Of a DNA stretch of 64,000 bases, positions 8,838 through 18,034 are shown in pieces. The notes beneath the pieces are model-generated. The model worked only from the letters and a program-made list of their open reading frames with translations. It was not told where the DNA came from and searched no databases. Numbering within the stretch: the first letter of the stretch is position 1; every line of letters begins with the position of its first letter. The position numbers and the translations under genes are program-made. This stretch comes from Gammaproteobacteria bacterium (lineage in GTDB: Bacteria > Pseudomonadota > Gammaproteobacteria > Xanthomonadales > Wenzhouxiangellaceae), in NCBI GenBank assembly GCA_021772975.1, contig JAJFKY010000022.1, forward strand, positions 1 to 64,000, in the 5' to 3' direction.

Positions 8838-10430
8838 ATGCCCGATACCTGTGGTGAGCTTACCATCCAAACCGCTTTATTAAGCGTTTCTGACAAAACC
8901 GGAATAGTCGAACTGGCCCAGGCACTGGCAGCCAGTGGCGTACGCCTGCTCAGCACCGGCGGGACGGCCAGGACCTTGCAGCAGGCAGGCATTGCAGTCA
9001 CCGAGGTCAGCACCGTCACCGGCCAGCCGGAGATTATGGATGGCCGGGTCAAAACCCTGCACCCGGTTATTCACGGCGGCCTGCTGGGGCGCCGGGACCA
9101 GGATGCCCAGGTGATGGATTCCAATGGCATCACCGCCATTGATCTACTGGTGGTTAACCTGTATCCCTTTGCGGATACCATTGCCCGACCAGACTGCAGT
9201 CTGGTCGAGGCGATCGAACAAATCGACATCGGTGGTCCCGCCATGCTGCGCGCCGCCAGCAAGAATCATGCCTGGGTCACGGTGCTCACCGATCCGGCCG
9301 ATTACGCCACTCTCAGTCAACAATTGCCGTCCGCACCTGAACTGAGCATACGCCGGCAACTGGCGCTGAAAGGCTTTCAGATGACGGCCGCTTATGATGC
9401 CATGGTCAGCCACTATCTTGCCGGACAGTTTGGCCCTGCTGATGCTGAGCTGAGCGGGCAATTAAATCTGAACCTGACCCGGCAACAGGCTCTGCGCTAT
9501 GGCGAAAATCCGCAGCAGGCAGCTGCTTTTTACCGTCCGTCCGGACAATCGCCGCAGGGTTTTGCCGCAGCCCGACTGCACCAGGGCAAGCCGCTGTCAT
9601 ATAACAACATGATGGATGCCGACGGTGCCTGGAGTTGTCTGCAGGCCGTCACCACCCAGGCCAGCAGCGCCAATCCGGCCGCCTGTGTGATCGTCAAACA
9701 CGCCAACCCTTGCGGCGCTGCCTGCGGGGAGAATATCAGCGCCGCTTATCAGCGCGCCTTTGACTGTGATTCAACCTCGGCATTCGGCGGCATTATTGCG
9801 CTGAACCAGCGCCTGGATGAAGCTTTCGCCCGGCATTTGATCGGCAATCAGTTTTTGGAAGTTCTGCTGGCGCCGGAGATTGAGCCGGCCGCGCTGAAGG
9901 TCCTGTCCGATAAGCCCAATGTCCGGGTGCTGACCCTGCCGCTGAACCCGCTGCAGCGAAATGACGCGCTTGATTACCGCCGCATAGCCGGCGGTTACCT
10001 GGTGCAGCAACCCGATCTGGATACGGTCGCGCGGGAAGTCATGCAGGTGGTCAGCCAGCGCCCCCCGAGCGAACAGGAATGGCGCGATATGCTATTTGCC
10101 TGGCAACTGGTGCGGTTCGTCAAATCCAACGCCGTGGTATATGCCAAAAACCAGCAGAGCGTGGGCATCGGCGCCGGTCAGATGAGCCGCATCGACAGCG
10201 CCAGGATTGCGCTGGAAAAAGCCGCCCAGGCAAAGCTCACGGTAGCCGGATGCGCGATGGCCTCAGAAGCTTTTTTTCCATTCCGGGACAGCATTGATCA
10301 AGCTCATGCAGCCGCTGTCAGCAGTATCATTCAACCCGGCGGCTCGCGGCGTGACCAGGAAGTGATTGACGCCGCTAACGAACATGACATGGCCATGGTG
10401 TTCACCACCCGGCGGCACTTCCGGCATTAA
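8838..10430 (+). CDS. purH: Bifunctional AICAR transformylase / IMP cyclohydrolase
   Basis: A 530-residue enzyme for the last two steps of IMP synthesis. The N-terminal IMP cyclohydrolase domain begins [15 protein letters not shown] and contains [11 protein letters not shown] and [10 protein letters not shown]. The C-terminal transformylase domain shows [17 protein letters not shown] and STSAFGGI. The frame is open from 8787, but the ATG at 8838 places the conserved start about 10 residues in and is preferred; neither start has a strong ribosome-binding site. It follows fis and precedes purD. Confidence 0.95.
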   Translation: MPDTCGELTIQTALLSVSDKTGIVELAQALAASGVRLLSTGGTARTLQQAGIAVTEVSTVTGQPEIMDGRVKTLHPVIHGGLLGRRDQDAQVMDSNGITAIDLLVVNLYPFADTIARPDCSLVEAIEQIDIGGPAMLRAASKNHAWVTVLTDPADYATLSQQLPSAPELSIRRQLALKGFQMTAAYDAMVSHYLAGQFGPADAELSGQLNLNLTRQQALRYGENPQQAAAFYRPSGQSPQGFAAARLHQGKPLSYNNMMDADGAWSCLQAVTTQASSANPAACVIVKHANPCGAACGENISAAYQRAFDCDSTSAFGGIIALNQRLDEAFARHLIGNQFLEVLLAPEIEPAALKVLSDKPNVRVLTLPLNPLQRNDALDYRRIAGGYLVQQPDLDTVAREVMQVVSQRPPSEQEWRDMLFAWQLVRFVKSNAVVYAKNQQSVGIGAGQMSRIDSARIALEKAAQAKLTVAGCAMASEAFFPFRDSIDQAHAAAVSSIIQPGGSRRDQEVIDAANEHDMAMVFTTRRHFRH

Positions 10431-10492
10431 CCTGATCGCCGCACGGCCTCAGCGCTAAGCTACAATTTCAATACGATGAATAACGGGTATCT

Positions 10493-11770
10493 ATGAAGCT
10501 ATTAATTGTCGGCTCAGGTGGCCGCGAACACGCCCTGGCATGGAAGCTGGCGCAATCACCATCAGTGACGGAAATCCTGCTGGCGCCGGGCAATGGCGGC
10601 ACCGCCGGGCTGAGCAAAACACGCAATGTAGCCGTGTCCGCCGAGGACATCTCCGCGCTGCTGTCGCTGGCACAAAGCGAAGCCATCGAGTTAACGATCG
10701 TGGGTCCGGAAGCACCGTTGGTGGATGGCATTGTCGATCGCTTCCAGGCGGCCGGTCTGCGTTGCTTCGGACCGACCGCCAGCGCCGCCCGGCTGGAAGG
10801 CTCCAAGGCTTTCGCCAAGGATTTTATGCGGCGTCACCATATTCCCACCGCCAGTTATGCCAGTTTCCAGCAACTGCAGCCGGCGCTCGACTATCTGCGT
10901 TCACAGTCAATGCCGGTGGTGATTAAAGCCAGCGGTCTGGCGGCCGGCAAAGGCGTGATCATCGCAGCGACCCCGACGGAAGCTGAACAGGCGGTACGCG
11001 ATATGCTGGAACATCAGCAATTTGGCAGCGCCGGTCAGCAGGTCGTGATTGAAGAATTCCTGACCGGCGAGGAAGCCAGCTTTATTGTGCTGGCGGCAGG
11101 CACTGACTACCTCGCTTTTCCCAGTTCCCAGGATCACAAACGCGCGTTCGATGACGACCGCGGACCGAACACCGGCGGCATGGGTGCGTATTCACCCGCA
11201 CCGGTGCTGAACGATGAGCTTCAGGCGCTGGTCGAAAGCCGGATCATTCAGGCCACCCTGCGGGGACTGGCCGATGATGGTCTGCCGTTTACCGGATTTT
11301 TATATGCCGGCCTGATGATTGACGAGCAGGGTCAGCCGCGGGTACTGGAATACAACTGCCGCATGGGTGACCCGGAAACCCAGCCGTTAATGATGCGCCT
11401 GAACAGTGATCTGGTGGAATTAATTGAGGCCGCGCTGGATAACCGTCTGGCCGGCGTGACCGCGGACTGGGACCCGCGTCCCGCGCTGGGTGTGGTACTG
11501 GCCGCCGAGGGCTATCCGGGCGCCTATGCAAAACACCTGCCGCTGGCTGATCTGCCCGCCGCCAGTGATGATCTGGTTGCCTTCCATGCGGGCACCACGG
11601 TAAATGAAGCGGGTCAGCTGGTCAGTTCCGGCGGGCGTATTTTATGCGTCACCGCGCTGGGCGATGATTTCGATACCGCCCGTCAGCGGGCTTATGCCGC
11701 GCTGCAGCAGATTTCCGCGAATAACTGTTTCTATCGCACCGATATCGGACACCGGGCGATCAACCGCTAA
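10493..11770 (+). CDS. purD: Phosphoribosylamine-glycine ligase
   Basis: A 425-residue ATP-grasp enzyme making GAR in purine synthesis. It starts MKLLIVGSGGREHALAWKL, the family N-terminus, and contains VVIKASGLAAGKGV (ATP-grasp loop), SFPSSQDHKRA-like sequence, GPNTGGMGAYSP and LEYNCRMGDPETQ. Length is typical. It lies 62 bases after purH and five bases before uvrD, so purH, purD and uvrD are probably one transcript. Confidence 0.95.
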   Translation: MKLLIVGSGGREHALAWKLAQSPSVTEILLAPGNGGTAGLSKTRNVAVSAEDISALLSLAQSEAIELTIVGPEAPLVDGIVDRFQAAGLRCFGPTASAARLEGSKAFAKDFMRRHHIPTASYASFQQLQPALDYLRSQSMPVVIKASGLAAGKGVIIAATPTEAEQAVRDMLEHQQFGSAGQQVVIEEFLTGEEASFIVLAAGTDYLAFPSSQDHKRAFDDDRGPNTGGMGAYSPAPVLNDELQALVESRIIQATLRGLADDGLPFTGFLYAGLMIDEQGQPRVLEYNCRMGDPETQPLMMRLNSDLVELIEAALDNRLAGVTADWDPRPALGVVLAAEGYPGAYAKHLPLADLPAASDDLVAFHAGTTVNEAGQLVSSGGRILCVTALGDDFDTARQRAYAALQQISANNCFYRTDIGHRAINR

Positions 11771-11775
11771 AGCGT

Positions 11776-13953
11776 ATGGATGTCTCACACCTGCTGGATC
11801 CGCTTAACGACGCACAGCGCGAAGCCGTTAGCGCGCCGCCCGGCCATCTACTGATTCTGGCCGGCGCCGGCAGCGGCAAAACCCGGGTGCTGGTCTACCG
11901 GCTGGCATGGCTGATTCAGGTCGAGCATGTCTCGCCACTGAATGTCATGGCGGTGACGTTCACCAATAAAGCCGCCAGTGAGATGCGCCACCGGGTCCAG
12001 GATTTACTGCAGGTGCCGACGCGTGGCATGTGGGTGGGCACATTTCACGGTCTGGCGCATCGCCTGTTGCGCAGTCATCATGAACTGGCCGGGTTGCCGC
12101 AGACTTTTCAGATCCTCGACAGCGACGATCAATACCGTTTAATCCGCCGCCTGATCCGTGAGCAGGGTCTGGATGAAAATCAATGGCCCGCACGGCAGGC
12201 GCAGTGGTATATCAACGCCCGCAAGGATGAAGGTCTGCGGCCGGATGAAATCGAGCATTACGACAATGCCATGATCAATGGCTGGGTGCAGATTTATCAG
12301 GCCTATGAGCAGCAGTGCAAGCAAAGCGGGCTGGTGGACTTTGCCGAGCTGCTGCTGCGCGCGCATGAGCTGTGGCTGGAAAACCCGCAGTTGCTGGCCC
12401 AGTACCAGCAGCGCTTCCCGCATTTACTGATCGACGAGTTTCAGGATACCAATACCATCCAATACGCCTGGATCAGAATGCTGGCCGGCCAGAGCGGTTG
12501 CGTATTTGCGGTTGGTGATGACGACCAGTCGATTTACGGCTGGCGCGGCGCGCGGGTCGAGAACGTACAGTTTTTTGTGCAGGACTTTAAACCCAAGACG
12601 GTGCGTCTGGAACAGAATTACCGCTCCACCGGCAATATCCTCGCCGCCGCTAACGCTGTGATTGCCCGCAATGAAGCCCGGCTGGGCAAAAACCTGTGGA
12701 CTGAATCCGCCGCCGGCAGTCCAGTGCGGATTTACAGCGCCTATAACGAACAGGACGAAGCCGAGTTTGTGATCGGCCAGGTCCAGCAATGGATAGCCAA
12801 TCAGCGGCGTGCTGAGGAAAGCGCGATTTTGTATCGCTCCAACGCACAGTCCAGACTGTTCGAGCAGGTGCTGCTGCGCGAAGGCCTGCCCTATAGGGTC
12901 TACGGCGGCCTGCGCTTTTTCGAACGGGCTGAAATCAAGGATGCGCTGGGCTATCTGCGCCTGATCGCCAACCCTGATGATGACGCCGCCTTCGAGCGGG
13001 TGGTCAACACCCCCAACCGTGCCATCGGCGAACGCAGCGTCAGTCAGTTGCGCGCCCTGGCGGCTGATGCCGGGGTATCGCTATGGCAGGCGGCGCAGCA
13101 ACTGTGCGCCGCGGACAAGGCGAGCAGATTACGCACCGCGCTGCGGAACTTTATGCAACTGATTACCGATCTCGGCGAGCCTGACACCGAACTGACGCTG
13201 GGACACCAGATACGCGCCGTGTTGCATGCCACCGAATTGCCGGCTCACTATGATAAGGAAGGTCCGGAAAAAGCCGAATCACGGCGCGAAAACCTGGACG
13301 AACTGATCCGTGCCGGGGACACATTTGATCTGTCCTACGAAGACGAGCAGGCCGGCATGACGCCATTGACCTCGTTTCTGGCCCAGGCGGCTTTGGAAGC
13401 CGGTGAAGCCCAGGGCGAGGACTGGGATGACTGCGTACAGCTGATGACCCTGCATTCGGCCAAAGGTCTGGAATTCCCACTGGTGTTTATGGTGGGTATG
13501 GAAGAAGGCCTGTTCCCGCATCAGCGCTCAGTTGAGGAGGCCGGCAATCTGGAGGAAGAGCGCCGTCTGTGCTACGTCGGCATGACCCGGGCCCGGGAAG
13601 AATTATTTTTATGCCACGCCGAAATCCGCCGTCTGCATGGCAATCAGAATCTGTGCCGGCCATCGCGCTTTATGCGTGAAATCCCGCAGGAATTGCTGGA
13701 AATGGTGCGTCCGCGGATCGGCCTTGGCAGTGACTTTTCCAGCGAGAATGCCAGCGCTGCCGGCGATCTCGGAAGTGCTGGTGGTTTCTATCTGGGACAG
13801 TCTGTCAATCATCATAAGTTTGGCGATGGCATGATCGTGCAGCTGGAAGGCAATGGCGCGCATGCCCGGGTACAGGTTAATTTTGAAGACGCCGGCAGCA
13901 AATGGCTGGTGCTGGCTTATGCCAACCTGACGTCGCTGGAATCCAACCCGTGA
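11776..13953 (+). CDS. uvrD: DNA helicase II
   Basis: A 725-residue superfamily 1A helicase for excision and mismatch repair. Walker A GAGSGKT is at residues 30-36, followed by TFTNKAA (motif Ia), LIDEFQDTN (motif II), DDQSIYGWRGA (motif III), LEQNYRST (motif IV), TLHSAKGLEF (motif V) and YVGMTRAREEL (motif VI). The C-terminal VNHHKFGDGMI segment matches the UvrD Tudor-like tail that contacts RNA polymerase. Length fits UvrD better than Rep or PcrA. The stop overlaps the next start by four bases. Confidence 0.92.
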   Translation: MDVSHLLDPLNDAQREAVSAPPGHLLILAGAGSGKTRVLVYRLAWLIQVEHVSPLNVMAVTFTNKAASEMRHRVQDLLQVPTRGMWVGTFHGLAHRLLRSHHELAGLPQTFQILDSDDQYRLIRRLIREQGLDENQWPARQAQWYINARKDEGLRPDEIEHYDNAMINGWVQIYQAYEQQCKQSGLVDFAELLLRAHELWLENPQLLAQYQQRFPHLLIDEFQDTNTIQYAWIRMLAGQSGCVFAVGDDDQSIYGWRGARVENVQFFVQDFKPKTVRLEQNYRSTGNILAAANAVIARNEARLGKNLWTESAAGSPVRIYSAYNEQDEAEFVIGQVQQWIANQRRAEESAILYRSNAQSRLFEQVLLREGLPYRVYGGLRFFERAEIKDALGYLRLIANPDDDAAFERVVNTPNRAIGERSVSQLRALAADAGVSLWQAAQQLCAADKASRLRTALRNFMQLITDLGEPDTELTLGHQIRAVLHATELPAHYDKEGPEKAESRRENLDELIRAGDTFDLSYEDEQAGMTPLTSFLAQAALEAGEAQGEDWDDCVQLMTLHSAKGLEFPLVFMVGMEEGLFPHQRSVEEAGNLEEERRLCYVGMTRAREELFLCHAEIRRLHGNQNLCRPSRFMREIPQELLEMVRPRIGLGSDFSSENASAAGDLGSAGGFYLGQSVNHHKFGDGMIVQLEGNGAHARVQVNFEDAGSKWLVLAYANLTSLESNP

Positions 13954-14825
13954 ATACTGCTGAGCCACTTGAACTGAAACTGCCCAGTGACGTCACTCTG
14001 CGCGGCCTGCGCTGGAATCGCGGCGCATCGGTACAAGTACTGGCGCTGCACGGCTGGCTGGACAATGCCCATTCATTTTTACCCATGGCGCCATTTTTAC
14101 CGGACAGCATTGATCTGGTGGCCATCGATCAGGCCGGCCATGGCTGGTCCGAACACCGTCCGGACGGCGGCTGGTACAGCATGATGGACTTCGCCCGTGA
14201 TGCCGAACTGGTCGCGGATGCCCTGGGCTGGCAGGCATTTTCCCTGCTCGGTCATTCGCTGGGCGGCGCCATCAGTTGCCTGATCGCCGCGGGTCTGCCC
14301 CAGCGGGTCCGCTGCCTGACCATTGTCGAAGGCCTTGGTCCACTGCCGGGCGAACCGCAACAGGCCGCCACCCGGATGCGCGAAGCATTGGCCGGGCTAA
14401 AACAGGCCTCACTCACTCAATTGCGCCGGCATGTCACTCCGGAAGCCGCGGCCCAGGCCCGTTTGAAAACCAATCGCATGTTGCCGGACAGCGCTGCGCA
14501 GCTGGTCGAACGCGGCCTGCGCCAGACATCGGAGGGCTGGGTATGGCGCACTGATCCGCGCTTGCGCATTGCCAGCCCGATGCGTTTTACCGAGTCAGAA
14601 ATCCTGTACCTGCTAGCAGGTATCCGTTGCCCGGTATTCCAGATCATGCCTGACCCGCCTTCGAAATTTATGTCAATGCCACATATGCAGCGGCGTAAAG
14701 CCATGCTGGACGATTATCAGCAACTCGACGTTGCCGGTCATCACCATGTGCATATGGATGCACCGGAAACCTGCGCCAGCGCGCTGTTTGATTTTTTGCT
14801 CCACCACCAGGATTTACCCGCATGA
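13950..14825 (+). CDS. Alpha/beta-hydrolase of unknown substrate
   Basis: A 291-residue cytosolic alpha/beta-hydrolase with no signal peptide. LALHGWLDNAHSF forms the oxyanion region, GHSLGG holds the nucleophile Ser103, and GHHHVHMDAPE near the end supplies the His. It resembles serine-hydrolase-like/MhpC-type esterases, but the substrate is unknown. The GTG at 13950 is chosen because it overlaps the uvrD stop as GTGA; the longer frame from 13902 has no support. Its own stop overlaps pyrF by ATGA, so uvrD, this gene and pyrF are translationally coupled. Confidence 0.8.
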   Translation: MNTAEPLELKLPSDVTLRGLRWNRGASVQVLALHGWLDNAHSFLPMAPFLPDSIDLVAIDQAGHGWSEHRPDGGWYSMMDFARDAELVADALGWQAFSLLGHSLGGAISCLIAAGLPQRVRCLTIVEGLGPLPGEPQQAATRMREALAGLKQASLTQLRRHVTPEAAAQARLKTNRMLPDSAAQLVERGLRQTSEGWVWRTDPRLRIASPMRFTESEILYLLAGIRCPVFQIMPDPPSKFMSMPHMQRRKAMLDDYQQLDVAGHHHVHMDAPETCASALFDFLLHHQDLPA

Positions 14826-15535
14826 GCCACTATCCACCGAAAAACATTCCCGCCAATGAGCGCCTGATCTTTGCGCTGGATGTCCCGGATGCCGAGACCG
14901 CGCTGAGCCTGATCGACCAGCTGGGCGATTCGGTACAGTTCTACAAACTGGGCCTGGAACTGTTCCTGTCTGGCGCTTACTTCGAACTGGTCACCGAGCT
15001 GAAACAGCGCGGCAAGAAAATTTTTGCTGATCTCAAACTGTTTGATGTACCCGCCACGGTAGCTGCCGCGGTACGGCAACTGGATAAGCATCAGGTGGAT
15101 TTCTGTACCGTACACGGTCAGGACGCCATGCTTAAAGCCGCCGCCGATGCCGCCCGGCATACTCAGGTGCTGGCGGTAACCGCGTTGACCAGCCTTGATC
15201 AGGGCGATCTGGATGATCTGGGTTTTCAATGCGATGCCCGCACGCTGGTGCTATCGCGCGCCAGACGCGCGCTGCAACTGGGCTGCGCCGGGGTCATCTC
15301 CTCCGGTCTGGAAGCTGAGGCACTGCGCCAGCATATCGATCATCAACTGCTGGTCATCTGCCCCGGTATCCGTCCGGTAGCCAACGATGATGATCAGAAG
15401 CGCACGGTTTCGGTAGCGCAGGCCTTTGCCCTGGGCGCCGACCACATCGTCGTCGGCCGCCCCATCCGTGATGCCACCAATCCAGCCGCCGCCGCGAATA
15501 CGATGCAACAGCAGATTCAATCAATTTTTCAATAA
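14822..15535 (+). CDS. pyrF: Orotidine 5'-phosphate decarboxylase
   Basis: A 237-residue TIM-barrel enzyme that makes UMP. The catalytic DLKLFDVPATV strand carries the Asp-x-Lys-x-x-Asp motif, and LIFALDVPD at the start is the first barrel strand. The phosphate-binding end is VVGRPIRDATNP. Size is normal. It is the last gene of the plus-strand run beginning at pyrE, and an intrinsic terminator follows at 15659. Confidence 0.95.
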   Translation: MSHYPPKNIPANERLIFALDVPDAETALSLIDQLGDSVQFYKLGLELFLSGAYFELVTELKQRGKKIFADLKLFDVPATVAAAVRQLDKHQVDFCTVHGQDAMLKAAADAARHTQVLAVTALTSLDQGDLDDLGFQCDARTLVLSRARRALQLGCAGVISSGLEAEALRQHIDHQLLVICPGIRPVANDDDQKRTVSVAQAFALGADHIVVGRPIRDATNPAAAANTMQQQIQSIFQ

Positions 15536-15564
15536 AAACAATGAGTTATAAGTTTTTAATAAAG

Positions 15565-15585
15565 TATTGCATTATAAATGCAATA
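15565..15585. repeat. Perfect AT-rich dyad after pyrF
   Basis: TATTGCATT and AATGCAATA are perfect 9-base arms around ATA, 30 bases after pyrF. It lies ahead of the intrinsic terminator and has no T-run of its own, so it may be a protein site or an mRNA hairpin. Confidence 0.35.
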
Positions 15586-15658
15586 TAAGCTACTATATAC
15601 GCATGAATTCCGATGTGCCCTAAACACAGAATTCCTTCCCGGCTTGACCGGAAACTTT

Positions 15659-15689
15659 AAACCGGATCAGACACTGATCCGGTTTTTTT
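15659..15689 (+). terminator. Intrinsic terminator of the pyrE-pyrF block
   Basis: A perfect 12-base-pair stem (AAACCGGATCAG with CTGATCCGGTTT, loop ACA) runs into seven T residues. This is a textbook factor-independent terminator on the plus strand, 123 bases past pyrF. The remaining bases to 15834 show no gene. Confidence 0.9.
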
Positions 15690-15834
15690 ATGCCAATTAG
15701 CATTGTATTCCCCAGTCATGCCTCCCAGTTTCAGATAAAACCTTGCCTACTGCTGTAGTGACAAAGATTTCAGCATCGATTATATCGAGTCAGACAAGCT
15801 CTCTATAATGCAACATAGCTGACAAACTCAACAA

Positions 15835-17874
15835 TTATGGTGCCTCTGTGTTACTGGCTTCCAAGTCGCTTCTGCTCCCGATATGCTGGTCCAGAAAAGC
15901 TTCCAGTTTCCGGTAAAACTCAATGCGATTATCCACATTGGCATAACCATGACCTTCGCGCTGAAACACCAGCCATTCAGGAGGGTTCCCGGCCTGCTGC
16001 AATGCCTCACGCATTTTTTCCGCGTGAACAATAGGTACTTGCGTGTCTTCACCGCCGTGTACCAGCAGGACCTTGGCTTTGATTTTATCCGCGTTCTGGG
16101 CCGGTGAACGTGCTTGCAATAACTCAGGGTCATGGCCTACGGCTTTTTCCAGATAGCCTTTGCCGGTGCGCAGTTTGGGAATATTGCCGACTTTCAGAAA
16201 AGTTTTAAGATCATATACACCGACGCTGCCCACCGCGCAGCGGTATAATTCCGGCTCTTTTGCGACCCCCATCAGGGCAGCATAACCGCCATAGCTGGCG
16301 CCATAAATACAAACTCTCTGTGCATCAGCGTGCCCCTGCTCGATCGCCCAGCGGGTTGCATCGGTCAGATCATCCTGCATCTTGCCACCCCACTCGCCAT
16401 AACCGGCCTGGATAAAATCGGGTCCAAAACCGCCACTGCCACGGTAATTGACCTGCAGCACGGCATAGCCACGATTAGCCAAAAACTGAGTATCGCTATC
16501 GTAGGACCACCAGTCGCGCGGCCCATGCGGACCGCCATGCACCATCACCACCAGCGGCGCCGGTTCACCGCTGTCATCCGGCAAGGTCAGATAACTCAGT
16601 AGCTTCAATCCGTCACGGGCCGGGATCATGACCGCTTGCTTGGGCCGCATCTTGCGCGGGTCCACCCAGGAACTCTGCGCAAATAAGAATTCGGCTTTGT
16701 TGGTTTTGGTGTTAAACAGATAAAACTCACCAGGATTGACACTGCTGGAAACTCGAATAATGATTTCCTCCGCATCATCGGTATGGCTGGTAATATCAAC
16801 ATCCTGCCCTTTAAAAGCGGCCATCAGACTTTTATGTAAATGAACCGTGGTATTGCTGTCAGATTGCAGGTACTCGTATTCAGGTTGTCCGGTATCCGCA
16901 AACAGGCCGACGATCGTCCGGTCCTGAATATCACGTACAAAACCACTGATATTCGCAACTTTGTTCTGATAGATCAGATCTTTTTCACCGGCAGCCAGGT
17001 GCAACTTATAAATCGCCCGGGTCCCGCCCTCATCCGGCTGGCCGGAAATAAACACCGCCTGGTTATCCTGTGAAAAACTGAACGGCACGGCGGAGCTGAT
17101 GCCAAGCCCGGTGACATCAAATTTCTGCCAGTCAGCATCCTCATCAGGCTTCCACTGCACCGCCAGGCTGGAGTCTTCATTGCTGCCGATAGCAAAGCGC
17201 ACAGCGTTATTGTTATCCACCAGTGCTCTGGCACCGGGTATCGGCAGCACATCCAGTTTACGTTGACGTCCTGAATATACATTCAGGCGGGTCACGGTCA
17301 CCAAGGCACGGCTGTCAGTCCTCCATAGCCGACCAACCTGCCGGAAAGGATATTCAGCAATAATGATTCGCTTATCGTCATCCGGCATGGTGCTGACCAC
17401 CTCATAGCTGGAATAGCTACTCTCCTTTTGATTGAGCAAAGAGCTGGTGTCATTCTGGTTGCCGGCATCAATGCCGTAGATCAAATCATGCTTGCTGCCA
17501 TTGCGATTGACCGCGAACAGATTGCCGTTACCAACCGGGGTATCCAGATAGCTGTCCCGAACCGATGCCTCATATAACACCCGTTCGTCATTGACCCAGT
17601 TAAACCAGATAACCGAACCGTCCCGCAGTGCACCGACACTGCCGGACATTTTCATTTTGGCCCGCTCGATAAAGACCATAACAATTCTGTCATCCTGCTC
17701 AAAGCGGATGCCATAGTGCTTGCCATCCGGGGAGATTTTGACATCGTGATAGTCGGTCGATTTGGCAAAATATTCATACGGCAGTCGTTCAGCGGCACTG
17801 GCGTCAGGCGCACCACCGGCCAACATCGCTAAAATCAAAGTCAGAACCATTAAGGTTTTCGGATAAATCTGCAT
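15835..17874 (-). CDS. Exported S9-family prolyl oligopeptidase-like peptidase
   Basis: A 679-residue secreted serine peptidase. A signal peptide (residues 1-28, ASAA-E) precedes an N-terminal beta-propeller (about 40-400), then the S9 catalytic domain. The triad is visible as Ser527 in GASYGG, Asp610 in HGGEDTQVP and His642 in REGHGY. VMVHGGPHGP forms the oxyanion strand. These enzymes cut short peptides in the periplasm; whether this is a dipeptidyl- or acylaminoacyl-peptidase cannot be told. The start is 160 bases from the chosen plsB start, divergent. Confidence 0.85.
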   Translation of the reverse strand: MQIYPKTLMVLTLILAMLAGGAPDASAAERLPYEYFAKSTDYHDVKISPDGKHYGIRFEQDDRIVMVFIERAKMKMSGSVGALRDGSVIWFNWVNDERVLYEASVRDSYLDTPVGNGNLFAVNRNGSKHDLIYGIDAGNQNDTSSLLNQKESSYSSYEVVSTMPDDDKRIIIAEYPFRQVGRLWRTDSRALVTVTRLNVYSGRQRKLDVLPIPGARALVDNNNAVRFAIGSNEDSSLAVQWKPDEDADWQKFDVTGLGISSAVPFSFSQDNQAVFISGQPDEGGTRAIYKLHLAAGEKDLIYQNKVANISGFVRDIQDRTIVGLFADTGQPEYEYLQSDSNTTVHLHKSLMAAFKGQDVDITSHTDDAEEIIIRVSSSVNPGEFYLFNTKTNKAEFLFAQSSWVDPRKMRPKQAVMIPARDGLKLLSYLTLPDDSGEPAPLVVMVHGGPHGPRDWWSYDSDTQFLANRGYAVLQVNYRGSGGFGPDFIQAGYGEWGGKMQDDLTDATRWAIEQGHADAQRVCIYGASYGGYAALMGVAKEPELYRCAVGSVGVYDLKTFLKVGNIPKLRTGKGYLEKAVGHDPELLQARSPAQNADKIKAKVLLVHGGEDTQVPIVHAEKMREALQQAGNPPEWLVFQREGHGYANVDNRIEFYRKLEAFLDQHIGSRSDLEASNTEAP

Positions 17875-18034
17875 GCTTAGCCTCCCAAACTATTCATTGC
17901 TAACCCCAACCCTAATGCTTACCATCGTTTCAGGCAAGCCAGTTGCCCTATCTGGCCGCTGGGCAAGCTTTACCCGTTGTGGCTGGCATGCGATCATGCA
18001 GCCCCGGCCTGACAGGCTGATAGTAAGTGATTGC

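Noticed and set aside
17873-18034. Extended N-terminus of PlsB
   Set aside because: The frame is open, but the residues are not conserved, overlap the S9 gene start and would make the protein longer than the family.
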